NCBI GenBank assembly: GCA_029962745.1
Contig: JAPZVO010000112.1
Coordinates: 1 to 64,000, forward strand
DNA length: 64,000 nt
Direction: 5' to 3'
Source: Echinometra lucunter
Taxonomy: Eukaryota; Echinodermata; Echinoidea; Camarodonta; Echinometridae
Positions 11,528-26,500 of the stretch are shown here, in pieces. Under the pieces are notes generated by a model, which was not told the origin of the DNA, did not search any database, and worked only from the letters and a program-made list of their open reading frames with translations. The position numbers and the translations under genes were made by a program. The first letter of the stretch is position 1; each line of letters begins with the position of its first letter.

Positions 11528-14500
11528 CTGGAAAATGGAAAAGAAAAGACATGTCATTTGAAATCGTACATATTCAACATGTTCAGTGGAAAGACAGCAA
11601 AGTGAGAGTGCAGTAACTATTATTCATCCCCATCGGCCGGTAATGATATAATATAAAAAAAAAAAATCAACAATAGACTGGAAAAGTCCTTCTGATATAC
11701 TTGCTAGAAATATTCTGTTTGGGTCATAGATGTGGCCTTAACCTCGTCTTAAAGACTCTAGATCGTGGGCTTTCATGGGGATTTGACACCATGGGTGCTT
11801 ACCCAGTAACAGGTGTTGTTCATCACTGTGAGCTTTATGACCAACAGACCTTTTGTAATGCTCTGTATACTTCACCCTTTTCCCATATGGCAAAGTCATT
11901 ATCTCACTTTCCCTGGCCCGAGAATGCCCGAAGCAGGCCGAAGAATGTTTGTGGTGGTACAGCTTGTTTTGCTGTGCTCCAGAACAGGTATTTCTCACAA
12001 AGTCTGGTGTCAACAAATTATGATCCATTCCCCATGAAAGCCCACGACCTAGCGTCTTTAACATATTCATTAAACATAACATCTTTTTTAGCGGACCTTT
12101 TCACTGCGTTCACTTCATTTTTTTTCTTCGCCTTCTCCTCCTATTTCTTCTTCTTTGAACACATCATGCGGAATTGCACTTCTTACCATTTGTTTAGGGA
12201 ATCGCTCAGATCTATAAAGTCTTCCAAGACAAGAGCTCTCATCGTCCCATGCATTTATCCATTTCTTCCACTTAAACCACGAACGTGGTCGCCCAATCTG
12301 GTAACCTGAACATATTTAAGTATAAAATCGAACAGTTATTATGACTTTAGTTCAAATGCATTCATGCACATAATCTAATTTTGTTGAAACAAAAACATAA
12401 ATTCTCAAAATAATTTTCAATTCTTAAATTCGTAAATAGTGTCCTCGAATAGGGAAAACCCAAAGTTTATTGTGTCTAAAATATGGTCTGTAATTACTTT
12501 ACATGATTGTGGAAAGCGCATCCCTTTCCTTTCGTGTTGTTTTGAAAAGTCCCTTAGACAAAAGATTTACGTCATAATGGTCACTGTCCTAAGAAATTGG
12601 CATCTTACCTAGGGGGCAAAACAGGTTTTAGGGACACGGAATGCTGTAAAAGGTTGTTGGGTGTCACTGTGTTCAGGAGACCATCCTACACAACTTCCAG
12701 GTGGACTACCTTGAAATTACGCTGCTGAAAAGAAATGGCGGCCATTTTTCCAAAATGGCTGCCCTGTAAACTAGTACTGAACCGTTTTGAATGTAAATAT
12801 TTAATAAAGCATCTATTTTTCACGTATAATACATCATATTAAAGAGTATTAAATTCCCTACACAGTGATGTCACTTTCGATGGGTTTGAAGATGATTTGC
12901 ATAACATTTTTGGCTCAAATATGTGAAATTTTTACCATTTTTACCCAAAATCTTAATTGCATCAAAATACATATTTCGGCGTATTTCAATAGTCCTGATG
13001 ACTAATAATTTCAGACTTTCTCAAAAATGTCCATATCTTTGGTCAATATAATATAAAAATTTCAACTTCATCACTTATCTAACAACAAAGTTGTAGGACC
13101 CTGAAGTTGAACACTTTAATATTGACTAATTGCACAGAAATTGGTTGCTAAGGGCTGCCTGCCCCTAGCAATGTTGATATCTTGCTATGTAGAATGACAT
13201 TTCCACCAGTAATTACTATTTCCATGCAGCCGATAAGACATGTGATGTCTAATGATGCAGTTTGATCACAGTCATTTCATTCATGTATGAATCTTCATTG
13301 GTTCCCAATGAGCACTGATAAAAAGGGACTGCGCCTAGAAACTGATGATGCAGAGATGGAAACTAGCACAGCATTGGTCCAATGATGCAGGGAACGAGTC
13401 CTTTCTTAAAGTGGTATTCATGATTTATGGTTTACATTCCAACTCATAAAGATTATAGATTGTGCGGTTCGTTCATCCTGCGCCATGTTTAGGCCCCTTC
13501 GCTCACCCCATCCTAATAAGCTGTTGCTGCTGTCTGTGCCTAGCAATCTACATGTATGTCGTGTGTTCATGAACTATTTTAAAAATCTAGATTATCTGTC
13601 CAATAACGCATTAAGAACAAGGACACTATGACTTTATCACATGAAGAAATTGTTCAGATGTTGCTCCACACCATATCCTAATATCTTAATGTGTCCATAC
13701 TCCCCCTCCCTCCCCCCCCCCCCCCCCCACACACACATAAAAGCTAAAAAGCGAGAGACTTTGGTCCATTACCTTTGTTATAATGGACCTCTCTTAAAAC
13801 AAAAAAATAATGGAGAATCATTGACAAACAAATGAAAGAGTCTCTGCAACTCATTAATAGTTAGCATATCTGCCCATTCCTTGCTCTTCTTGTTCCCCCC
13901 TCTTTCACTCCCCCTTGTCATATCATTTAGCCTTAAATCTATAGTACTGTCAAGGAAACCAATTAGGATCATCGGCGAAATACAATTAGACATGCATGCA
14001 AGTGCTAAACAAGATTTTTAAAAAAAACATACCCTCTAAGAAAGGTTTTTTTAGGTTGGTTGAAGATCTATTCTATAATAATAAGAATTTTTCTAGATGA
14101 ACATTTGGTAGGTTCTTATCATGAACCAACCAAACGTTGGTTTAGAAATAATCACTTACGTTTCATACTGTACATTTCTTTTTACGAAAAATTGACAGGT
14201 TCATAAGCAACCGGCAATGATCTTAACCAACTTTCTGAGCGTGTAGGGTTCAGAACTCATTCCTTATCCCGCACACCCCTCCCTCAAAAACATGCCCATT
14301 ACGAGATTCGAGCCCCTTCCCCCAAAATAGTTGTCAAACTATTGTTTTATGAAAATTGATGGGAAGAAAATGGATATCTACAAATAAGGATGTTCCCCCA
14401 ATACCCTACTCTTTTTGCCCAGAAGATAACCTTACTACAGTTTCACCAAATTCAGGTAACTATGTGTACTAGTATGCTACATGGTCCAAATATATTTGCA

Positions 14501-17500
14501 ATGGCTATCAAACAATAAAAATATAGGTACTAAAGATCAGTTGACTTTGACTCAGAAGCGATATTAACGTCGTTATTTTCTTTTGAGTTGTGAAATGTCT
14601 TACTATGCAGCTGAAATGATTGTTTTCTAAGCAGAAATAAATAAATAAATAAATAAAATTGAAATAAATAAATAAAATAAAATGTCATTGGATTTTTGCG
14701 ATACCTGCAGGAAGAGATAAAAACAAATATACGAACAGAAAGAACATGCAAGCAACGCTGCATAGAATTGATAACAAATTGCAGATAGGTATGAAAATGT
14801 CAAATTTGCCCCTTTTTTTCATATTTGGCTGTGACACCTCCGCACACATATCTAGCGAAGCTCCTATTTTGGGATCAGAATTCCTAGTCCTCCCCCTCCT
14901 TCCTCAACAGCCATGATCCTGCCCATTTTATTTTCATTTTAAAGCGAGAAATTGATTAAAATCATAATAAAAACATCACAGTACTGCTTATGCCTTATAG
15001 GCTTTGAAGATTATGAGAGCATTCAAGGAAGAAATCTTTCCCTAGCTCAACAATTTTTTTTTTTTTTGCGCCCATATTATTAGAATTTACCCCATCGAAT
15101 TATTATTATAAAATAATTTTAATACAACTGTACAAATATGAATTCTGGCCATGCAAATTAAGGCACTAAGGATGGTAAAACTAGGAAGCTATTGGGGATG
15201 ACTGATCATATTGAACAGGTTACACATCCTCTCCTGGCAGTTTAAAGAAGTAATCAGATAATCAAGTTTCTCATTTGTTAAAGCGTGACCTAAAACTCTG
15301 CCTGTGTTAAACCGAGACAATGTTTTTTTGTAGCAGGCAGATAGATCTTCATCTTCGGAGTTTTTCTTGTGACTTGTGTGAAAGTCTGCAAGTTTATTAA
15401 TTATTGGCCCCCTTTGATACTCTCCTGTTTTTTTTTTTCATTTTTAGTGTTTTCTTTGCGTGCATTCAAAAGATCCTTTAAAAATTGACTGTCAAGGGTC
15501 CACTTATACAAAAGAGTTCCATCGAAATCAAGCTATACTGTAAACTTGATGAACATGGTAAATGCAAGTCCTTGATAGTCTGTCCCGGTTGTTTGAAAGT
15601 CACATTGGGTTTATTAGTATTGTTTGGTTTGATGTTTTTTGTAGTTGCTTTAAAATACAATTTTTTTTATACAAAAGGGAATAAAAGAAGTGGAAAGATT
15701 CTTAAAAGTTTTCTTAGCATGAATATGCAATTATTGGAAACCACAGTGACTTAATCAATCAATCAATGTTTGCAAGGTTTCCTCTCGGTCTCTACCAATT
15801 ATCGTTTACTACTCTATGGATACCTGCCTTAGTACTTGCAAGACACTGACAAATTTCTTTTCAGATAACCATTTGACTGTGAATTAAAAAAAAGTGTCAG
15901 CCCTTTTAGTCCATTGATCATTTTGCATTACTAAAAGGCATTGTACCAGTTTCTTTAAATGCCGAAGGGGGGGGGGGGGGTGGGGCGGGATGGAGAGGAG
16001 TGGAGATGTAACAGAAGGCGGCGACCAAACCTTGAATTGTAATTTTTAAGAGTTGGAGTGCAAATCATGACTATCACCATCAGAAAGGACTCATTCTATA
16101 TACACCAAATACACCAATAGCCTGCACTAGTTTCTATCTGTACATCAGTTGCTACATGCGCATGGTTTTTATAGCATTGGGAACTAATTTAGATTCATAA
16201 ATGAATGAAATACGATCAAACTACATCAATAGACAGCACATATCTTATCATTAAGCTGCATGGAAATAGCGATCACTAGACATAGCAAGATGCCAACGTT
16301 GCTAGGGAGCAGGCAGCCCTTAGCAACCAATTTCTGTGCAATTAGTCAATATCACAGTGTTAACTTCAGAGTCCTACAACTTTTTTGTTAGATAAGTGAT
16401 GAAGTTGAAACTTGCATATGATATTGACCATAGATATGGACAATTTTTGAGAAAGATTGAAATTGTTAGTCTTCAGGACTATTGAAATAGGCCGAAATAT
16501 GTATTTTGGTGCAATTAAGATTTCGGGTAAAAATGGTAAAATTTCGCATATTTGAGCCAAAAAAGTTATGTAAATCATCCTCGAACCCATCAAAAGTGAC
16601 ATCACTGTGTAGGGAATTTAATACTCTTTAATATGATGTATCATACGTGAAAAATAGATGCTATATCAAAATCTTATGTTCAAAAGTGTCCAATATTAGT
16701 TCACAGGGCAGCCATTTTGGAAAAATGGCCGCCATTTCTTTTCAGCAGCGTAATTTCAAGGTAGTCCACCTGGAAGTTGTGCAGGATGATCTCCTGAACA
16801 CATTGACACCCAACAACCTTTTACAGCATTCCGTGTCTCAAAAACCCTGAAAATGGGGTTTTGCCCCCTAGGTATCTCCCCCTTTCCCCACTTCCATCAG
16901 GAAATGGTTTTGTAGACCTAATCTCCATAAAGTATCTGAGACGATGCTAGACTTGGTTACTTGTCACTGAGTCTATGCTCAAAGGCCTGCTCAAAATCGA
17001 GGTCACCAAACAAGAAAAGAGTGTTGTGATTTGGCTGCCGAGAGGAAAATAAACAAAATGTAAACTGTAGAACAGCGTGTAAAGAGCCATGACAAAATGA
17101 ACAGTTAAGCCAGCATGTAATTAGTAAAATGTCTCAGCAGAAGCAAACACGACGGACTGATACTACGGCACATTTTGGTAACTGCACATTTTGGTAACGG
17201 AGCTTCGTGATTTTTGAAAAGCTGTCTTCGGTAGTTATGATAATCCCACGGGAAATACGTGTAATATTTAATTGTTTTTAGAGTGGGCCTAATTTGTGTA
17301 GAAAAAAAGCCTGGATTGCTCTGTTATAAAGGAATCTCTCTGTCGTTTTTCGAGAGGGAGTTCAATATTGGGGCAATGTGCGCCGCCTCCCTGGGAGCGC
17401 CGCCTTTACCAGGTAAGGTGTGTGTGGGTGTGTGTGAGTGTGTGTGTGTGCTTGAGGGTGTGAGTGGGTGTGGAAGGTTTCATGTGGCGTGTGTGTATGT

Positions 17501-20500
17501 ATCGAGGGTGTGTGTGGGTGTGAGGGAGGTTTCTTGGTCCAGTAGTTATGATAAGGCACTTGTCTGGGGGCCTGTCTGGAGGCGCGAGGATCGGGGGTTC
17601 GATCCTCAGCACGGCACATGCCTTTGAGCAGGGTATTTTCATTGCTCTTATATCGTATACCAAATATATCATCGAGCTACAGGCATATTGACACTAATGT
17701 CTGCATGTTTGTTTTTAAAAAAAAAAAGAAGAAGAGGGTGATAGGGTGTACCAGGGTGTGGGTATGGGTGTTTGAATGCAAGGGAGAAAGAGAGAAAGTG
17801 CGATAAAGAGGAACGACTATATCATGAGTGTGATTCACGAGGTTGCAAAATGTGCAATAACACAATATTGCACATTTTGGTAACTGCACATTTTGGTTTC
17901 GTTACCAAAATATGCAGTAACATAGTACAGCACGTTTTGGTAACTGAACATTTTGTTATTGTTAACAAAATCTGCAATTTACCAAAATGTGCCGTAACAA
18001 CTGATTATGGTTATGAGGAGCCATTTTAGTTGGAACTCACACCATGAATTTGACTTCACCTGTAGATGGACAGCTCAATTGTATAACTACATAAAACATG
18101 CACCCATTGATCTCTCCATCAAGTGTTTGCAAATTTCATTCACTCAAAAAAATCATGGAAAGAATGACAATATTGAACACAGTTATTGATATTGAACTAT
18201 GTATTTGTGTTTAATTTGATTCTTGTTTCTGAGAATTTAGAGAGACAGAAGTATTACGGGTAAGCAAAATGTCAGCTTGTAAACTGAGGAGTTATAAGGG
18301 CTATTGTCTATTGAGGGTCCTTTCAGTCATTTGTATTAACAAGATGAAAACTACCATTGACATTAGTTACATTAATCAATGCATCATCACTGAGTGTTAG
18401 CTGTTTATTTCTAGTTTTGGCTTGAGTTTCTTGCAGAAGTACTATAGTCCATAGCTTTGGCATGAATAATCCATGAAGTCCAGTTAGGATTGTCTCAAAC
18501 TGCTTCTCTACCTGAAGAGTCACATCTAGTTTCCTGGAGGACATGTGATTTGAGATGAAACTGGGAGAGCTCCACAGATCAAAGTTTTTGTTGAAGTTGC
18601 ACGCTTATTCAATCCGCTGACTGATCCTCATCTGCTATTACTATGGACAAGACGATTTGCATCTCTGACTGAAACCATTTCTTATGATCCCGCTGTTCAT
18701 AAATAAATATGCAAAATAATGTTTATATAAGTACTTAACATGTAAAGCTAGCAGAGGTATATTTCCTCTTTTTACCTCAATCTACTATCCTCACCCCGTT
18801 CTACTATCCTCAAAGGGCTATTTCTTTTAATATACTGTACGCTTGACTAAATATTCATCATTTTCATACGTATTACCCTTAATCCAAGATTAGAACAATT
18901 AATCTTTTCAAGGTCTGAAATGTAGTGCTGTATCATCAAACGAGCATTTCATGTTTAATAAACTACAATGTATAAATGTGAGTATAGCTTCAGCATTCAG
19001 ATCATTGATTAATTCATGAAATTTCCTCCAAACAAATTTCACATTGTAAAGTTTACACTGTAAATGCCACTCCGATATTATGCATATCAGAGTTTAATCA
19101 AAAGTGTGAAAAAATAGGTTTTTTTCTGATTTACAATGCTCAATTTGTTTACCTACCCCAAATGAGGGGGGGGGGGGGGGGGGGCAGGGGGAGAGATCAT
19201 TGATTTATTCATAAAATACCCTCCCAATAAATTTCACATGGTTAAGTTTACACTGTAAAATGCCACTCTAATATAAAGAATATCAGAGTTTAATCAATAG
19301 CAGCGTAAAATGCATTATTTCTGATTTACCATGCTCAGTTCGTTTACCTTCCAAAAATGGGGGAGGGGTTGATTTCACCTTTTCCCCAGATCTCTGCACG
19401 GTGACTATAAAAAAAAAACAACAACATATGAATCTTCGACTGTGCATGGTCAAAATTCATGCCTCCGTCATCGCCAGATCAGAAATATGCATGTATGGCA
19501 CATTCATGTTGGTTTATTTCAATGTATACAATGATATTTTTTAAATTGACCTTCGACAATGTGACCCTATATCTAATGAGACCAGTGCCCTTCCCATTTG
19601 CATACATGAGCAAAGTCTGAATTTGAAACGTCACATAGTTCTTGATTTATCACAAGAACAAGCAGGTGATATGATGACTTCTATGACATTTGACCTTTGA
19701 CCTAGACCCCCAAATTTAATCAGATCATTATCCCTTCCATATGCATGCATGAGCCAAGTTTGAAGTTGATCCATCCAATAGTTTTTTTTTGTTTTTTTTT
19801 TTAGTTATCCCGAGAATGAACCATTTCTATGTACATGATGACCTTTATGACCTTTGACCTTTGACAGAGAGACCCCAAAATCTACTCAGATTAATGTCCC
19901 TCCCATATGCATCACGAGCCAAGTTTGAAGTTGATCCATCAAACGGTTCTTAAGTTATTGTGAGAACGAAAACGGGACGGACGGAAGGAAGACCCGAAAA
20001 CAAAATGCCTCCGGCGTCACCTACAGTGGGCGGAGGCATAAGAGTGTATTGAATTTATACATGGTGACAAGAATGTACATTGGGGCAACTTATTTCAGAT
20101 ACAGTCATCTGGGTTCTAACCTTCTGAGCTTCGGGACTTCTCACACTGCCCTTCCTGTTCTTTACATTGCACAAGCACCTGTTTGTACAGAGACATGTAA
20201 GAGAAAATGATTTATACAACTTCTAGAATGCAGTATACAGTAATAACATACATTTTGAACCACAGGGTAAGCTTTTCCCTGGTATTTTAGAAATTTTCAG
20301 TACTGAAAATCAACTCTGGACAGTGCTGGTATGGAATAAAAAAGGCAACATAACTTTGCGTTTGGCCATTTCAAATAGATTTGAAATATGCAGTAAACTA
20401 CGTAAATCAATAGGGCATATTATAAAAAACTGCTTACTTCATGTAATGTCTCACAGACTCATACATGTATATAATGTACTGTCATGAGGACCCTAAAGGC

Positions 20501-23500
20501 TAACGCTACAGTCAATATATGACAGAGAATATTGTTGGACAATGGTGTGGCCAGGATTTCAGGGGAAGTGGTACACTAGGAGACATCGTCATTTTAGGGC
20601 ACCCTCACTGCACTCCCCCTAGCTGTTAACTACTTTCTTTAAGGTTACTGTGTCTTTCCCAGATGTGCATATTTGTTGAAGACATCATAATACGTCATCA
20701 TGAATTACCAGACCACAGTGCTTCTCTGCCTACCGGGTGTAATGTCAGGAGCAAGAAAATATAGCCTTCACGTAAGGGACAGGACATCACGACTTGAAAC
20801 AGCAAAGCATGCTTTGATCTCCTTTGCCATCCCTGAAAAAAAAATACATGCAATACAAACAGAATATGCAAGAGAAGAAACTAAATACTAAATGAATTCT
20901 CAACTACCCTTACACTTTATGAAGTTGCCTTGTGTAAAATGAGCACCTCTTCATTTCTAAAAAAGCCCCCTTCCACATCTGATATTGCCCCCTTTCTCAT
21001 CAATGTGAAAGTGTCCCCTATTTTTCCTAAATCTTCATATTTATCTTTTAGTGGTACATTTTCCATTCATCCATAAGTACATGTACCATCCATCACTTCC
21101 CCAAACTTGCCATACTTCTTTTCAAAACTTCTTTTCAAAGTGAACATTTCTATTCCAATAGAGCTCCCTTTCTCTTCATAGATATATTGACCGCTTTCAA
21201 TTAAAAAAGTGCCCATTTTATCTCTCAATAATGCCTAGCATCTTCTACCAATTGCGTCCCCTTTCTTTTCTTACAGTTCCATTTTCTCTTCCAACGGTGC
21301 CATTTCATTTTCCCTTTACCAAATGCCCAATATCACTTTCAAAGTACCCAATTCCCCCCTTTTTTTAAACACAAACCTTTAACTCCTCAAATAGTGCCTC
21401 CTTCAGTTAAAAATTTGGTTAAACCCTAAAAGAACCGGGGTATCGGGGATAGGGGGGGCATTATGGGGCCCCTTAAATCTCGATCATGGTTCGCCCAATT
21501 GCCACAAAAATTTGCACAGGGGTAGAGACAGATGTAATCTACAAGGCTGTATGGCTGTGTGGCTTTCACTAAACCTATTAATTTTATGCTATATGAATTA
21601 ATGTTAATTTTTGCAAGAAGTGATAGCTTTGGCTACTTTTTACTGAATAAAGCTTTGCCACTGAGATTTTTGGTGCAAATGTCTTTTAGTAAATCCTCAT
21701 CGATTCCCCTATGAAACAATGGGTTTTTAGAATTTTTGGTTTTGTGTTTTTCTTATATATTTCTTTGTTTTTTGTTTTTTTTTAAATTAAATTTGTTTAT
21801 GACACTATTATGAATATAAACAACATTAAATTCATTGATTTTAATCATGAAAAGCAAAAAATAATCATACATTTATGAATGTTGGATAAAAACTTAATTT
21901 ATACTGCAACTGTACATGAAATTATGTGTTTGAGCAATTTTGGGTCCAATATGCATGTATAAAATTATGCGTAACTTCGAAACTGCTTGCCCGGGCATCA
22001 CACATTTGGTGTCAACACGTGTGGAAAGGATCAGAAATAAAAAACTCATGGAATCTGAGATCAAAATAAGGAGTTGTTGTGAAGTACCATAAAAAAGAAA
22101 AGAAAATGACGGATGGGGGGGGGGAGGGGGCAGCATGATGCCTACATCTCTGGTTCTTTTAGGTTTAGCTGGCCAAGTTCAACCGCTACACCAAATTCTG
22201 TGATAATATTAATAACTTACTTCAGACTCCCGCATTGTCCAGCCAATGAGTTGATTAGCATCCTCCATCCTGATCTATCTTTGGCTGGTTCATGAAGGTC
22301 TTTTCACTCAATAAGGTAGCCTTTGAGATTTCATTGAATGGTTAGTTGCCAGTTGATCTTGAGCCTGCCTCTATGTCGGTTCTAGGACTACTCCCCCGGA
22401 GGACAACTCCCCCGGGGACAACTCCCACCTGGCAACTCCCCCGGAGGACAGCTCCCCCGGAGGGCAACTCCCCCGGAGGACGACTCCCCCGCAGGACGAC
22501 TCCCCCGCAGGACGAGTCCCCCGGAGGACATCCCCCCGGAGGAAAACTCCCCCAGAGGACAACTCCCCCGAAGACAACTCACCCGCAGGACAACTCCCCC
22601 GGAGGACAACTCCCCCGGAGGACAACTTCCCCCGAGGACGACTCTGCCGGAGGACGACTCCCCCAAGGACAACTCCCCCGGAGCACAACTCCCCGGGGGA
22701 TTACTTCCATCACACAACTCCCCCGGAGGACACCCTCCCCCCTTTAAGGACAAAATTACGCATGAAATTTGTTTTTATGACAACGTCTTGCTCGTGAGGA
22801 ACTGTTAAATAAATCTTTCCTTTTCATAAATCAAACTTAAGTAATTAATCCAGTATTTTTTGTTTTTATTACAACTATCCCGGAGGAGAACAGCTCCTCG
22901 GGGATGACAAACGGGGATGGGCGAGGGGTAGAGGGTTGCTATTCGTTTAATAAGGTTTTAGGTCATTTGTCGCTCTAATTGTTAACTTTTTAAAAAAATA
23001 CTCACCCTTTTGCTCCCATTTTTGCACACACATTCAAGAAAAAAAAACTCTAGTAATGGGTACGCTTTTCCGCCCAAGGGTGTTGGGTTTGACAGCTTCA
23101 GCGGCACACTCCCATCGGAACCAAATCTGATCATGAGAAGAGAGAAAAGAAAGGAATAAAATGAGGAAAGGAAAGTGAGGATCCTAAGTAGGAAGCTACA
23201 AAAGTAGAGAATGGTCTATCTAGTCGTAGTCTTCAGGAAAAGGGGGAGATGGCCCACAATCAAGCTTAAGAATAGAAGTCACTTCGCTCGATCAGCAGCC
23301 GTGATTGGGTCCCGTTCCTTTTTTTTAAATCTAAATGCACAATTTTCAGGCAAGATATCATATACAAATCTTACTTTTTAGGGGAGCGGTCGCCCCCCCC
23401 CCCCCCCCCCCCGAGATCCGGTATCTGCCCCTTTGTTAAACTCACTGACTATAAATGAAAAGAAAACCTTAACGGAATTTTATATTGAATGCATGTTAAT

Positions 23501-26500
23501 TTCATTTTTGTTAAAGGACTTGCGCTTCTACGTATTTAGCGTCCAGGGAGCATGTGCGAGTATCATTCTTTGCGCTGAAACCACATGAAAACATTTAATT
23601 ATAAAGTACCTCATTCAAGAGTAAAAGATAAACAAAAAGGAAAAGTCATCGTTAGATTCTTATGATTTGACAAATTTGGACACATATTGAGCTCTGGTAT
23701 CTAAATTTGCTGATGAAATCAATCATTTTTCTTACTTAGAATATCTGCATTCAGCTGACCTGAAACCTAGAGGTTTTTATGTATTTGTTCTTCTTCTTAT
23801 TTTTTTTTTATATATTGTCGTTTCGATCCATCACTTCGTCTTCTAATGTAATCATCCAGGCCCAACCCTCCGAACATTATGCCATAATCTTAAAGGTTCT
23901 CTTTTTTTTTGGGGGGGGGGGGGGGGGGGATTGCCTATCCCCCCCCCCACACACACACACAACACACACACAGCCCGCACGATACTGAAGCCCCTGTATC
24001 TACACCACTAAAGACTACACAGCATGGGCACTTTGTGAACGCCTCCTGTATTGTTTGTTGTCTCAGTAACTATCTTAATAACTAATTTCATAATTTCGTT
24101 GATATTTGTTTTTGTTAGTTATATGTGTTAGAGAAAAGCTATATGAAGAATAATTTCAAATGTTAATTTATTATAAAATCTGAAAAAAAAATGAAAAATA
24201 TTATTGAGGGGGTGTGTGCCTTTAGTAATTTAAACAGCTACAATTCAAATATAATTGCGGCTATTGTTTGAAACTGACTGTGATGAGCTGATGATGAGGA
24301 GGAGAATTACATGACAACGAAGATGATCAGGAGAGAACTGCTGTAAAAATCAAAGAAAATAAGCACGCTGACCTAGGATGGAAACGCGGATGGGAAAATG
24401 ATGACTGCAGTGATCATGGTGATAACTGGTAAGTAGGGGGTAAAAATCTCAAGTCGGTCATCTTATCATTTGGTGCCAATCAGTAAGAACAGAATTACAC
24501 TTTGAATTCTCACCCATTCCATTTCTTCAGATTTCTTCTACCCTGTTCCATCCTTTCCATCCTTTTGATAAGCTTTTCACCCATATCTCGGCTTTAGGTA
24601 AAATATAGTGCCTGGCTCAAATACTCACAATGCACTAGTTAACAATCAGAAGAAAAACACAATTTTCTTTGGTATACAGTACATTCTTTGAAGGACGTGT
24701 CAGAGTAGAAAACTGTAGAAAAGTTGAAACTAAAAGATATATTGTATTTAGAAAAATATAGAGGATAAGAAAGGTTGCATTAAGGCCTCCACACACAACA
24801 CACACACACACACACACACCCAAAAATATCGTCCAGGTGTGGAATGTCTATTTGTTTTTTGATAAATATGTCTATTTGTTTTTTGATAAGTATAAAACAG
24901 TTCTTCTATATGATGATATAGAAGAATTGAATATACATTCAATGATGATAATAGCGTTACATAAATACTGGTATCTCTGACATAATGTTTGAAATGTTTT
25001 CACTTGTTTTGTTAACGGGGTTTTTTTTTTCAAGAAAATAAATACTTAAAAACGAAAATGTGTCTCTTAGGGATTTTTTTCAAACTTTTACACCCACTCT
25101 TATGTATGTTTGTTTTGTTAATGTATGTTTGTTTTGTGTGATTGTTTTCCATTCTCAAACTAATACAACTGATATTGTATAAAACACATTTGTTAATATG
25201 TTTTATAAGTAAGCCAAAGTTTCACCAATTGAAACATAGTTGCAATGGTCATATCATAATTGATGATTGTTTATTTTTGTACGCAAACATTATGGAATCA
25301 AATGTTATCTGACAAACATAGACTGGATTAATGTAATTTTTAATGAGTAAACTAATGTTTTCTCCAAGCTCTATGACTGATAGATTTCTTTAGGCACTGT
25401 TAGGCTCTATATAACAAAGAAAAAATAAGAAGAACAAATACATAAAACCTCTAGGTTTCAGGTCAGCTGAATGCAGATATTCTAAGTAAGAAAAAATAAT
25501 TAATTTCATCAGCAAATTTAGATACCAGAGCTCAATATGTGTCCAAATTTGTCAAATCATAAAAATCTAACGATGACTTTTCCTTTTTGTTTATCTTTTA
25601 CTCTTGAATGAGGTACTTTATTATTAATGTTTTCATGTGGTTTCAGCGCAAAGAATGATACTCGCACATGCTCGCTGGACGCTAAATACGTAGAAGCGCA
25701 AGTCCTTTAACAAAAATGAAATTAACATGCATTCAATATAAAATTCCGCTAAGGTTTTCTTTTCATTTATAGTCAGTGAGTTTAACAAAGGGGCAGATAC
25801 CGGATCTCGGGGGGGGGGGGGGGGGGGGGAGGGGTCGACCGCTCCCCTAAAAAGTAAGATTTTTATATGATATCTTGCCTGAAAATTGTGCATTTAGATT
25901 TTAAAAAAGGAACGGGACCCAATCACGGCTGCTGATCGAGCGAAGTGACTTCTATTCTTCAGCTTGATTATGGGCCATCCCCCCCTTTTCCTGAAGACTA
26001 CGACTAGATACACCATTCTCTACTTTTGTAGCTTCCTACTTAGGATCCTCACTTTCCTTTCCTCATTTTATTCCTTTCTTTTCTCTCTTCTCATGATCAG
26101 ATTTGGTTCCGATGGGAGTGTGCCGCTGAAGCTGTCAAACCCAACACCCTTGGGCGGAAAAGCGTACCCACTACTAGAGTATTTTTTTTTCTTGAATGTG
26201 TACTTTGGCGCAAAAATGGGAGCAAAAGAGTGGATATTTTTCAAAAAAGTTAGCAATTAGAGCGACAAATTACCTAATACCTTATCAAACGAATAGCAAC
26301 CCTCTACCCCTCGCCCATCCCCGTGTGTGATCCCCGAGGAACTGTTCTCCTCCAGGAGAGTTGTAATGAAAACAAAAAATACTTGATTAATTACTTAAGT
26401 TTGATTTATAAAAAGGAAAGATTTATTTAACAGTTCCTCACGAGCAAGGCGTTGTCATAAAAACAAAATTTCATGCGCAATTTTGTCCATAAAGAGGGGG

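Noticed and set aside
11701..12309. 202-codon plus-strand ORF
   Set aside because: It covers the MITE and the antisense of exon D; no family match in this frame.
18323..18544. 73-codon minus-strand ORF with LLQETQAKT, recalling a LINE endonuclease
   Set aside because: Surrounding residues do not fit the endonuclease family; too short to call.
22388..22740. CRISPR-like array
   Set aside because: Units are contiguous 15-16 bp tandem repeats without spacers, in a eukaryotic transposon.
22346..22753. Gly/Ser/Pro/Thr-rich ORFs on both strands, also at 26483-26854
   Set aside because: Translations of the 16 bp minisatellite in the foldback arms.
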